Positions 23,961-34,524 of a DNA stretch of 64,000 nucleotides are shown here, piece after piece. A model generated the notes under the pieces. That model was given only the letters and a program-made list of their open reading frames with translations. It did not search any database and was not told where the DNA came from. The position numbers and the translations under genes are program-made. Location: the NCBI GenBank assembly GCA_015039365.1, contig WION01000167.1, positions 1 through 64,000 of the forward strand. Reading direction: 5' to 3'. This DNA is from Amanita rubescens (taxonomy: Eukaryota > Basidiomycota > Agaricomycetes > Agaricales > Amanitaceae). Position 1 is the first letter of the stretch; every line of letters begins with the position of its first letter.

Positions 23961-24043
23961 AGTGGCTTGTGCGACCTTATTCTCTTTGAGACCTAAGTCA
24001 ATCAATTGAATTGTGCGTACACTACACTCTAATATCGTGTATT

Positions 24044-27000
24044 CTAGTAATCATTGAAATCTTCAGAAATAATCATTTGCGTGTGCCACCACTTATCAAA
24101 GTCGGTACAAACTTCCTTGTCATCGACAGTAAGATCCAAAGTTCCAGGTTGCACTAGAAGATTCGCAACGGCTTTGTTGATCTTGATAGTGAGGGTGTTC
24201 GTACAAACGGAGAATTGCACCTCTTCTTCCGCTGCGCATCGCGGCTCGTAGGTCAATTGAACCTATTATGTCATGAATAACACTGAAAAGATAACTTATG
24301 CTGCATACATGGATAATGCGGTCCACATCTCGTCCTAATAACCTCAACTTGGATCCGGTAATTGTCTGATGAAATAACCTTGCTCGGAGACCACGGTCAG
24401 ATCGTCCCTGCGAGTATTGCTTTGACGTAATCTGCGCATTCTTCATAGCGCGAGGGTGCCCGATTCCGCTAAGCCATCGTCTAAAGCGCATGATGAACAA
24501 ATTACAAAGGGTCGATGTGAGCGGATGTTTATGGTTTGCAACATGCCAATGAATTAAAGGAACAATGACTTCAGGATCATCAATGCGACGATTATAGACA
24601 GTGGAGAGAAATCGTTGCAGGTATCGATCTTCATCCCAGGGTAAGTATGGATGCTGATTATCATGTGAGCTGGGCTGATAGGTTTGGTTAAACAAACTGG
24701 CCTTCAGAAAGGGCCGCCATGCGAGACAATTGAAACCATCCTTGAACGCTTTGAAGTAGGGATGGGCCCAAGGGTCCCGATGGCCGACAAGGATCGTGGC
24801 AAGCATCTGTTTTTGCATCTTCTGGTGCACATGAAACGGGCGTTGACCGGTGATATGTGGATACTGGAAGAGATCAATAAGGGTTATTTCATGGATCTAG
24901 TCCGATAATGCGTACTTGGACTTGAACGTCCTCGGCCAGTTGAACTAACCAATCGCCATTAACTGATTGATCAGGACGTAAGTTCATAATGCATTCAATT
25001 TTGTTGAGCGTCTCCTGATCATGTATGGTAGCCCTTGCAAAGTTGATATCGAAGTTGAACTCGTCTAAGGAGTTGATGGAGGCGGCAAAGATAACAAAGG
25101 GGGAAATCGGATCAGGACCAACTGCGAGGTGCAAGAGATAGAGCGCGGCCAAATTGCCTTCAACCTGAAAATCTTTTGTTTGGTCACGGTTATCAAGGTA
25201 GACGTTGGCAGGCAAATGAAGGATATGGTATCCCTTGTTAGTGCTTGGGATCCATCTGTCTGACTCCGCAGACATTTGTAATGCTTCACGATATACGGTA
25301 CGTGTGAGCCCAACCCCTGAGGTTTTGCCGCTAAAGAAATAGGCAGGTGTGGTCAGAACGATGAAAACGAACCAGATTAAGAAGGAACCTACACGCGGAA
25401 CGTCGGGTGCGATACAAATAGTGAGTAAAGATTGTTAATGTGGCTGACTGTCACTTCTAATGTGTCTGGCAATGGGGTTTCCTCTGCAAGCGACTTGAGA
25501 GCATTAATAATAACCGTAGCAACTGCATGGAAATTTGGACCCGTTATATGGGGAGTGCTTGCCCGCAGTATGTGGGTTTCTGTTTGAACGCATAATTGCC
25601 ATTGATTGATCTGACGTTCTTGTAGGGAGTCAGAAAGTTGGGGCAGGGAAGTTATAGAAGGAGGTGTGGAAGGATCATCCGAGTCTTCAGACGAAGATTC
25701 ATCAGGAAGGAAGAGCGTTTGTGATGCGCGAGAGGTTGAAGGAATAGGAGGTCGAGAGGGCCCAGAGCGTTGGGTTAGGGGCAGGCGAGAGGACGATGGG
25801 ATAGGAGGTTGAAGGGGAACAGCGCGTTGTGAGCGGACCATACTAGAAGACGATGGAATAGGAGGTTGAGATGGACCAGGGCTTTTAATGCGAAGTCGCT
25901 GTTGAGGGCGGGGATTGACAGTCACAGGTAAATGTCGCTTGCGTAGGCTAGTGGGTTCCATAGGAATATACTGATAATTTAACGTCAGGACACAATGGAG
26001 GGTCACAGAAGGTCAAACAAAACTTACATCGTCGTCATCACCATGGGAAATTGAGACCTCACTCGCCTGGTTTTCCAGGTCATCTGAGCATTCCGCTATG
26101 CATGGATTGGGTTGATAATCCTCATCTATTTCCAGCCAGTCATGAAGAGGTGTCACAACACGCCACGGCCAACAAGGGTGCGGTTTAGGATCGTTTGAAT
26201 CTGGGGAAGGACCTTGCAGGTTAGTTTTAACCGGAGCTGATAGTTGGCGCTTTGATTCAGTGAGAGGTAGGATGAGTAATGGATTGACTGACCAACAAAG
26301 AAGACGCCATAGCCTTGCTGAATAGGGTCTGGCCATGCTACTTTGGTTTGTAAATAATCAAAGGTAAAATCATACTCCGATGGAATGTGCGGTAGATAAT
26401 TGCTCATTCCAGGTTTGTTGGTGCGACTAGGATGGCAAAGGCACCACCATATATTGAGATAAGGACAGTCAGTCACCTCCTTTGGGGTTTGAATAGCTAT
26501 ATTGTTCGCCTGGAGATGGTGAGTGATCTGATTGTCCAGGGCGCTCCAGGCAGTTTCTGATTCATTTGGTCGGTTAACTTCAATTACCAAGTCCTGCTTG
26601 GCAAGATGATAAAGCAGTTCATTACGTTGGGTAACCGAGAATCGGAACATGTTGCTGGGATGGGGAGAAGAGTCTGAATCAGTCTTTTTTTCCGTCTTGT
26701 TCTGGAAGTGCCGCTTGGTAAGTAGGATGGACAATAACTATTAAGAAGCAATGACATACAGCAAAAGGGATAATGGCACATTTCAGTCTGAATGGCAAGG
26801 TTGCCGCTGTCATCTTCCGGGATGACTTTGGAGTGGATGGGGCAGTTGTTCCGTCATTACTTTGGCCACGAGCGAAACTACTTGTGCGGTGCCTAACAGC
26901 AGCCAGCTGACGTTGCTGTGAAGCCGAAAGGGAAGAAGCAACAGGTGGGACAAAAGGAAATCTAGTGTTGACGGTGCGCACTGCAGCTAGTGGTGTCTCG

Positions 27001-27634
27001 GGTCGGGTCGGACCAAAACTGGCTGAGGGTATTTGAACTGGCGCTGGAGGGTTTTGGCTCTGTTGAATGACAGCTGTTGACGGCATTGGAGCAGATGCGG
27101 TAGGAGGGGTACTGGATAGAGAAAAGAGTCGGGAACAACTCTATTGTAAGTGAGAATTATGACCTACTCTGGAATATCCTGGACGTGCTGCAGGTACGGT
27201 GCGCCGCAGATGCAGGTCATGTGCAAGTTCATATTAGTTGTAGACTCCTGTGAGCGTCCATCGCTTAGCTGGAAAAATGTTGATGTTCTAATGATAGATA
27301 CCTGGGGCAAAAAGCCTCCACAACCAGTTTCAGCACAGTAAGCACGAACAACGCTTGACAAATTCAACATGTCAGGGGTGCGCCACAGTGCATCTCTGGT
27401 CAGGTAGTGTTGCCAATAAAGATGGCCGCACGCGCAACTCTCGGACGCATCATTGGGTTTGACGCGTTGTGCAAGGAACTGAAGGGAAGTAAATGGCCAC
27501 TTAACTTTAGGCCGATGATAAACACTTACGCTTCCAAAGACAGTGCCTTTACAGCCTGACATACATTCTTCTTGTGTGCAACGATCACGAGGGACTAGAG
27601 GAAACAACTGGGTAATTTGGGCGTTGAGAGGCAT
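24044..27634 (-). CDS. Large Cys-rich multidomain protein, mushroom-expanded family
   Basis: About nine exons with GT-AG introns. The N-terminus has a duplicated cysteine pattern: CTQEECMSGCKG then CACGHLYWQH, and again CAETGCGGF then CICGAPYLQH, which looks like two zinc-binding modules. A Ser/Pro/Gln-rich linker follows (27086-26820), then RHFQNKTEKK..FRFSVTQRNELLYHLAK, a second disordered Ser/Pro linker with the repeated phrase PPIPSSS (25740-25900), and a long C-terminal helical part (MHQKMQKQMLATILVGHRD, CNLFIMRFRRWLSGIGHP, then VCTDFDKWWHTQMI near the end). From memory the overall layout resembles a mushroom-expanded family sometimes annotated with a HECT-like C-terminus, but I see no clear catalytic cysteine motif. 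It looks mostly intact. Role unknown. Confidence 0.6.
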
Positions 27635-27774
27635 GATGGTAGTACGATGAGAAGGAAGGAAAATTAACTGTTTACAGCGGCATTAGGGACCATATTTTGC
27701 CAGCCGCACATGGGGCCGTATGTCAGGTGGTGGTTGCTAAGGCATGTTTTGGTATTTTTTCCTGGGATGGCTCA
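27635..27774. promoter_or_regulatory. Upstream region of the Cys-rich gene
   Basis: Short spacer between the ATG at 27634 (minus strand) and the right subterminal cluster of the element; presumed promoter by position only. Confidence 0.3.
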
Positions 27775-28020
27775 TGGTGAACACCGTGAACAGCTACATG
27801 AAGAAGATCTCAGGGTGATAATGGAACAGTCGTTCATTGTGGGCGAGCAAAAATACATGGTACTAATGGATTAGAGGTACATAATGGGAAGAGATTCACT
27901 ATGTGTCATGGAATGCATGCAGAGGGGTCGTCCACCGCGGTACACCGTGGTTCATGACGGATCACGCCAATTCACTACCGATCACGGAAAATCATGACGG
28001 ATCACGGCTGACCGGGATGG
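27775..28020. repeat. Right subterminal short-motif cluster
   Basis: Mirror-type cluster with CACCGTGAAC, CACCGTGGTTCATGACGG, and several copies of GATCACGG/ATCACGCC. It has the same core, CACG/CGTG, as the left cluster and as the terminus near 50.9 kb. Confidence 0.6.
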
Positions 28021-28035
28021 CCGAGTCATGTAATT

Positions 28036-28062
28036 AGGTTTTGTCCGATACGGACCGTCATA
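28036..28062 (-). repeat. Right terminal inverted repeat
   Basis: Read from the outside on the minus strand it begins TATGACGGTCCGTATCGG and continues ACAAAACCT. It is followed on the plus strand by the second target copy GAATAC. Confidence 0.85.
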
Positions 28063-28068
28063 GAATAC
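28063..28068. repeat. Target-site duplication GAATAC, right copy
   Basis: Follows the terminal GTCATA of the element and leads straight into polymerase gamma sequence (AGAAACTTGCAGCTCG). Confidence 0.9.
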
Positions 28069-29820
28069 AGAAACTTGCAGCTCGCGTGATGGACGAGGCC
28101 AGGAAGGATCCCGAATCTGTCGTCGTTCAAGATCCGTGGTTCTCTCAACTAGATTGGAGACCCAAAGAAAAAGACAAAACGGAAAGAGCAGGAGGAGCCG
28201 AAAGCGCCCGCCGTTTGTCGGCCGAAATGGTATCGGGACTTGACGAAACCCAAAAAAGGTTTACCTACCGGTACGATCGATCTCACCCCACGAAACCGAA
28301 TGTACCGCTCCTGTTCAAGTTGGCGTGGAGAGGTTACCCTTTATTTCATTCGAGAGAACACGGCTGGATATACCGCGTTTCTTCTTCCGTCTCGGAAACT
28401 TCCAAGCATGGATCGTCTCTTACGTTCTCCAACCCTGCCGATTGGACTCTCGCCGATCTAATTCTTCATCACGGTTTCGTGTTCCACAAGTTGCCTCATA
28501 AAGACGGTGAAAAGGCCAACGTGGGGTCCCCCCTCGCCAAGACGTTCGTCAAGTATGGGTGCTGACAAGTCCGGGTGGAGAGGCGAAAGAGGCGCTCGGG
28601 TTGAGCGTTGTGTGCAGTTATTGGATGAGCTCGAGGGATCCGATTATGAACCAGATGGTCGTTTGGGAGGGCGGTGGGTGGAAACTGGGTTTCGAGGATA
28701 AGGATGACAAGTGGGGCATCATCCTCCCTCAAGTCATTTCCATGGGCACCGTCACCCGCCGCGCGATCGAAAAGACTTGGTTAACAGCTTCCAATGCGAA
28801 AAAGAACCGCGTCGGGTCAGAACTGAAAGCAATGGTCCGTGCGCCACCAGGCTACGCGATCACCGGTGCCGATGTAGACTCGGAAGAGCTGTGGGTCTCG
28901 ACTTGTATGGGTGATGCACAGTTTGGTATGCATGGTGCGACGGCATTGGGGCAGATGACGCTCGAAGGGTCGAAAAGCGCCGGGACGGACTTGCATTCGA
29001 AAACGGTGAAGATACTTGGCTTGTCCCGCGACCAAGCCAAAATACTATTCAACTATTCGAGGATTTATGGGGCTGGGATGAAACACGCCGTTCTGCTCCT
29101 CCTTCCGGCCAACGCCGGGATGTCAATACCGGAAGCTCAAAAACTCGCCGAAAATCTGTACGTTTCCACAAAGGGCCGCAACACTCACCGATCCGACATG
29201 TTTGATCGAATGTTTTGGTTCAGAGGATCCGAGAGCTTCGTGTTCAACAAGCTCGAAGAGATTGCAAATTCAGAGAAGCCTAGGACGCCTGCGTTGGGAT
29301 GCGGCGTTGCAAATCTCCAATCTGTGGACGAGAGCGAAGTTTGCGTATGTGCTCGGTATGGACGACTTAGGGCGTCGCGTTTTTTCGGCAGTAGATGTGG
29401 ACAAGTGTTTGAGGAAGGAAATGGATATGGAGTGTGTGACACCCAGTCAGCCGGTGCCTATTCCGCCTGGCGAATCGAAGGTGTGTTGGAAAGGACGGGA
29501 GGAAGTTTGGGCGAGGAACACGGAATTGAGCACGTTGGCTCGTTGGAAGGGTACGAAGAGCCGGATTGTATGGTTCATCGAGCCAACACGGCGGCGTTCT
29601 TGAAAGCTCATTTTGGAGAGGTCAAGGAGCTTGTGCAGAAAGTTCATGGTGTCAAGTTTGAAGGTGGGATTGGGGGTAGGCCGGGAGCCAATGGCAAGAA
29701 GGGGAGGAAGGGGAAAGGGGGCGAGAATGTGCCTTTTGGGCAATGGAGAGGGGATTGATTGGAGTGAATACGAGTTTCAGCGGAACTTGTTGAACGAATA
29801 TCGTTATTAGTGTAATTTTT
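28063..29820 (+). pseudogene. DNA polymerase gamma copy 1, 3' half
   Basis: Continuation of the gene interrupted at 9848. It carries polymerase motif A (GADVDSEELW, near 28865) and motif B (RDQAKILFNYSRIYGAG, near 29030; the usual FNYG is FNYS and one codon is inserted). A deletion of about 230 bases between GGCGT microhomologies near 29306 removes the palm segment with motif C (the HDE catalytic motif). A further 10-base deletion near 29470 restores the original frame (GVLERTGGSLGEEHG). Without motif C the product cannot polymerise DNA. The gene ends like copy 2 (WSEYEFQRNLL.EYRY). Confidence 0.88.
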
Positions 29821-30299
29821 CAAATAACGACGCCCTCCAACTCCATAAAAAGTTATTGTACAGTGCTAAGACTCAGACAGGAATCAATCAGTCCTTCCTC
29901 GTCAACATATTCACCAAGCATAGCGCAGGGATCATGCGAAATCATTTACCACTTAATCTTCAATACCCTTCGCATCGTGCCATGGTTTCCGTATTTCAGC
30001 GCCCCAAGCTGACGAAGATCGGCCTGTTATTCCTCGATTTGGACCATGAAAGAAGATTGATAGGCCGTGCTGATGAAGGGGTTGTTGGTAGAAGCACATG
30101 ATCCGGTGCGCATCATTTAGGCAGTGGAGCAAAGGATTAGATATCATCCGTTGAAAGAGAAAGAGTGCTAGTTAGGGCACGGAGAAGGTCGTTATCATCT
30201 CAACCACTCTGTATCTTGACGCGAATATATTCTGGACTGGACCAGTAATTTGTTATAGACTATTGAGGTCGGTAGCTAGCAGTATATACAAATGAAACG

Positions 30300-33258
30300 C
30301 GAGATACGCGTTCACCAGAAGCAATAGCCTCAGACAGAGCAGCGTTTCGCAGGTCTGTATCTCGACGATCTGTGCCGTGACGGGCGACGGGCGACGGGGA
30401 AGCATCGCTTGACGTTCTTCCAATTTCTCTTTCTCAGGAGCATCGTCCAGCCCTTGCGGTTCTCGTAATGTAGCAGGGATTCCATTAATTAACTCTCTGT
30501 CCGGAATGGTTAGATCGCTGTTCAACCAAAGAAATCGAGAAATATCTTGAAACGGCAAGTTCCCGCTCTTGTAATTGTGCGAGACCCGCAGGGAAGAATT
30601 GGAAGTCTTGGCTATACGATGTAATCAGCGCATCTCAGGCAGAGTTAAATTGAAAGAACATACATTGGAATTTGCTTCGGAGCCTTTTCATTTCAGGTTT
30701 GGCAGGTCCGACTCGGAGGGTATCTTTGAAATAGCTGTCAACGGAGTAATTGGACTTGCGTTCGCCCTTTGACATAGTCAAAAGTCTGAGGCCGAGCGCT
30801 TTGCGCTACTGATCAAGTTAGCGCTTTGTTCCCCAACGAAAAGGAGCCGTACGCCAGTCCTGAAATCCTCACCTTCCCCTTGCTGAACGGACGAATCCGA
30901 CTTGAAGTTGCTAAGGTCTTCCAGGTTCAGACCTTCATACTTGTTGTTGCGTTCGCTCTTCACCTCCAGAGATGATAGCTTCTTCAATAACGGTCCTGTG
31001 TCCCTAGGTCAGTGAAATGCAAGGGTTGACAAGGTGATATACGCACACTTCGGTTGCACTATTGATTTTCTCTGCTTGAGGGCTGGGCGACGCGTTAATA
31101 ATGTAAAGCGAATGGAATAGTATTAGAGGTACGTACTCTTAGTCTGTTGTTGATGGCCTTGTTGAATGACCAGCTGGTCAAGCCGTAATTTCTGGGCTGC
31201 TCGCTCGAGCATCCGTTCTTCTACGCTGTCTTCTGTGACCAGACGGAACACATAAACTTGTTTCGTTTGCCTAATACAATGGGCACGGTCCATAGCTTGA
31301 AGATCCGCTTGTGGATTCCTAGAAAGTCCGGTCAACGACAACAAATCCTTCGCAACATCTAATTGACCGGTCACTGTCGTAGAGAACAACGATGTCGGCC
31401 GTCGTTAGGTTTATTCCCAGACCACCGGCTCGCGTTGTAAGGAGGAAAATAAATCTCTCGCTTCCAGGTTTGTTGTACTCGTCGATTGCGACCGTTTGTT
31501 CATCGTGGGGCGTACTTCCATCAAAGCGACAGCATTCTATACTCATTAGGACTTTTGAAGAAAAACAAGAGAACGACATACTGTAGCCTCGGAAGAGACA
31601 TAATCCTCAAAATGCGGCTCATTTGGCTGAAAATAAGTACTCGTGAGCCCTTTAATGCAACTTCCCGGAATTTTTGGATTAGATGTTCGCCCGTGGTATA
31701 TGGCGGCCCGGGCTCGGCGCTATCGAACAGGTACGGATGACACGTCACTTTACGAAGCTAATAATGATTCAATCAAAGGATATATGTACTAATAGGCAAA
31801 ACCTACCCGCATTACCACGTTCATCAGCCGAGTTTTACCTTCCTTCTTCCCAGTAGGTCAGATGTTTCATACATGACAAATACTAACATACCATTCACGG
31901 CGTCGATATCCTTCTCAAGGACGGAGCGATACCATTTACGTTGCATCTCAGCTAATCCGACGTATAGATTGATCTCTTTCTCTGAGAAAAGTCAGTAAAC
32001 AAAAAGCCGAAAAGAGGCCTGACATACTTGGCAAAAGATTCTTCTCCGCATCCGCTTGACGCCACAAAGGAGGAAGGGTCGAAGGATTTTATGTAGGGCC
32101 TCAACAACCTTCTTGCTCTTTCTTCTTCAGCCTCGGTCCTGCTGTCATCTTTGTGCAAGAAGCTATCAAGGTCCTCATAATTCACGAAGATCTCCGTACA
32201 AATGAAATTGAGAAGGGCAAAAAGTTCCTTGAGGTTGTTTTGAAGGGGCGTGTCGGTGATCAACATCCGACCTCGGGAGATGAAGGAGCGGACGATTTGT
32301 GACAAGATCGAATCTACGTTCTTGATTCGGTGAGCTTCGTCTATGACAATGAAAACTTCTTTAATGCGGATTTCTCTATTAGGCAAATTTCGTAAGACGT
32401 GATGCAGACTTCAAAATCTTGGGGTAATAGGCGGTTGGCGATGAGGTCTGCACGTTCCAGTCAATCTGATGACGTCAACAACCTTCTTGCTCTTTCTTCT
32501 TCAGCCTCGGTCCTGCTGTCATCTTTGTGTGAGAAGCTGTCAAGATCTTCATAATTAACGAAGATCTCCGGACAAATGAAATTGAGAAGGGCGAAAAGCT
32601 CCTGGAGGCTGTTTCGAAGGGGCGTGCCAGTGATCAACATCCGACCTCGGGAATTGAAGGAGGGGACGATCTGTGACAAGATCGAGTCTACATTCTTGAT
32701 GCGGTGAGCCTCGTCTATGACGATGTATTCGAACGAAAATTTCTTTAGCGCGGATTTCTCTATTAGGCAAATTTCGTACGGCGTGATGCAGACTTCGAAA
32801 TCTTGGGGTAATATGCAGTTAGCGGTGAGGTCTGCACGTTCTTCTTTTGTTCCGGTCAGTATGACAACATTGAAATCCGGAGTCCATCGTTCAAATTCTC
32901 GCTTCCAGTTTTGACGTGTAGATTCTGGAACGATGATAAGGTGAAGGCCGGATATGCCGCGGTAGTGCTTGGGATGGGCGAGGAATGATATCGTTTGAAG
33001 AGTTTTGCCCAAACCCTAGACTTGGGTTAACACCAATGATTCGACACAACGTCATGGGCCACATACCATCTCGTCTGCCAAGATTCCATTCAAACTGTCT
33101 AAACCGGCCTTAGCGGGAATGAGGAACAAGTTTTTCAAAATGAGCTTACAATTGGGCGATTCCTCAAACAACATTGGTTGATCATCCCCGCCAGCAGCAA
33201 GCTCTCCGGCCTTCAAAAGTTCTTCGTCTTCCTCTTTCGGTGCCGATTGCTGGTGTCG
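30300..33258 (-). pseudogene. ISWI chromatin-remodelling ATPase, copy 1
   Basis: SNF2-family helicase pieces read on the minus strand. ILADEM then GKTLQTISFLAHPKHYRGI (Walker A region broken across an intron) is followed by [19 protein letters not shown] (motif II, DEAH), LLNFICPEIFVNYEDLDSF and, near 31.1-31.7 kb, [37 protein letters not shown] and [13 protein letters not shown]. Residues after the helicase (YEGLNLEDLSNFKSDSSVQQ, QDFQFFPAGLAQLQEREL) match the ISWI C-terminal half before the HAND-SANT-SLIDE region. A stretch around the DEAH box is present twice (32386-31952 and 33012-32461), and there are many frame breaks. ISWI slides nucleosomes; this copy cannot. Confidence 0.85.
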
Positions 33259-33845
33259 ACGTAGAATATCCCGGCCTCAATGTCACAGATCAGCGGTTCA
33301 TTCCTCTCCTCCCGTTTCTGTTCTACAGCAAGACGCTTAAGGAGTCCAGGATACGAGTAGTACATGAGCTCTTCCGTAGCCTGGTAAGCAATCCAACAAT
33401 CAGCTATGTTCAGTAGAGGGGCGCAAAGAACACACCTCTGGTTCCTTTCGGTTGAGTGCGAGGTCCTCCACTCCTTTGTTGATATCAAGCAGGACATTGC
33501 AAAGATGCGGGCTTTTGATGTTGATGATGGAACGAAGGTATTGACCCTTCGAGCCGATCGGCCACTTGATGACGATGGTGTATTTGTGCTCCTGCTCCTC
33601 CTTCTGCTTGACCGACTTGCGAAGCTTGTAGGAAAACGTGCGACTTGATCCACATTAGTATGACGGTGGGAAAAACGAGCGAGCGCGACTCGGAGCACTC
33701 ACACATCGGAAATGGTGAGATACGGTCAAGTAGCTCCAACTAGAGATGACGAACTAGTAGTCGAACTGTGCAATACGTTTCTTGAAGGGCTGGTCGGGCA
33801 ATGCTGTCTTCAGCTCAGGAGCAGTATCAGAAGGTTCAGCCATGT
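33259..33845 (-). pseudogene. N-terminal fragment of a possible AAA-ATPase-like protein
   Basis: Fused upstream of ISWI copy 1. It starts MAEPSDTAPELKTALPDQPF (33845), then passes through an intron with GTGAGT donor (about 33653-33703) into a frame reading RTFSYKLRKSVKQKEEQEHK, INIKSPHLCNVLLDINKGVE and, after another intron (about 33382-33436), ATEELMYYSYPGLLKRLAVE and [12 protein letters not shown]. The phrase IKSPHL..VL resembles the N-terminal region of mushroom AAA-ATPases (DUF7025 type), from memory. No ATPase domain follows; the sequence switches to ISWI at about 33258. Confidence 0.45.
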
Positions 33846-34027
33846 TGTCTGAGCGCCGGAGAGGTGAGCTTGGCCGTCTTGCTAGCAGACTCTTATACAC
33901 GATGAAGAGATTATGAGCCGAGTTGAGTCTTTTTTTTTTTTGCTGGGCGGTGTATATCGGAGCGGCCAGATTGGAATACATATACGGCGTCACGCGTGGC
34001 ACAAAGGTGTCACACGCGGCTGCTACG

Positions 34028-34378
34028 ATGTCCGAGCCCAAGCTCTCCATCAACTGCTTTTTGCTTGGAAGTGACTCGTCAGAAGTCTTCACGGTCAAGA
34101 TTCCGAAGACAGACAACGTCAGCGTCCTCAAAGACCGGATCAAGGAGAAACAGTCCCCTCGCCTCAATCATGTCGTTGCCTCGGAGCTCACCGTCTGGAA
34201 GGTGTCTCTCCCTGCGGACACCATTTCGCCAGAACTCACAGTCGATGGTGTTAAAGCATTGCATTCTGTGGAAAATATCTCTTTGACTTTCGGTGAAGCT
34301 CTGGAGGATAAACATGTACACATTTTGGTACAAGCACCCACCGGTGCGCTCCATAAACACTTTCTTGACTTAATTTGA
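34028..34378 (+). CDS. Short Crinkler N-terminal-domain protein
   Basis: A complete frame of 116 codons (MSEPKLSINCFLLGSDSSE onward). It has the ubiquitin-like Crinkler (CRN) header: a short hydrophobic start, VFTVKIPKTDNVSVLKDRIK and, near the end, the signature EDKHVHILVQAP, followed by a stop soon after. CRN headers in oomycetes and fungi direct effector-type proteins; this one has no C-terminal effector domain, so it is either a truncated duplicate or a header-only gene. The next gene has a related header 147 bp downstream. Confidence 0.7.
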   Translation: MSEPKLSINCFLLGSDSSEVFTVKIPKTDNVSVLKDRIKEKQSPRLNHVVASELTVWKVSLPADTISPELTVDGVKALHSVENISLTFGEALEDKHVHILVQAPTGALHKHFLDLI

Positions 34379-34524
34379 CATTTCCTTTGGTCTCACTATT
34401 CTTCCGTCATCTTCATTCAACCACTTATCTATAAATGCGATGACGGTCTCGATTTCTTTTTCCCAATTGTGGCAGATCGTCTACCTTCTGGTGAGTTTTG
34501 GCCGTGCTACTCTGATGCATCCTC

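Larger units (their letters stand above)
9849..28062. mobile_element. 18.2-kb TIR element with DDE integrase and TET/JBP dioxygenase
   Basis: The borders are fixed by three independent observations. First, polymerase gamma copy 1 is interrupted here while copy 2 is continuous. Second, GAATAC occurs on both sides (9843-9848 and 28063-28068) but once at the empty site in copy 2 (60493-60498). Third, the two ends are imperfect inverted repeats starting TATGAC and matching at about 19 of 27 positions, including an identical CAAAACC. Inside are an intact-looking DDE integrase, a TET/JBP-type dioxygenase, a large Cys-rich gene and at least four other genes, several with repeated exon-intron modules. 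A 6-bp duplication is typical of retroviral-type integrases and of Polintons, but no polymerase B, capsid or packaging ATPase gene was seen. No KDZ transposase was recognised. The integrase is inferred to mobilise the element. Confidence 0.9.

Noticed and set aside
9849..28062. Classifying the large element as a Polinton/Maverick
   Set aside because: Size, integrase and 6-bp duplication fit, but there is no protein-primed polymerase B, capsid, protease or packaging ATPase, and the ends are short and imperfect. The polymerase gene nearby is host family A and lies outside the element.
9849..28062. Classifying it as a KDZ transposon because of the TET/JBP gene
   Set aside because: No KDZ transposase was recognised in any frame; the only transposase-like gene is the DDE integrase.
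9849..28062. Starship-type giant element
   Set aside because: No tyrosine recombinase of the captain type is visible, and inverted termini with a 6-bp duplication point to a DDE mechanism.
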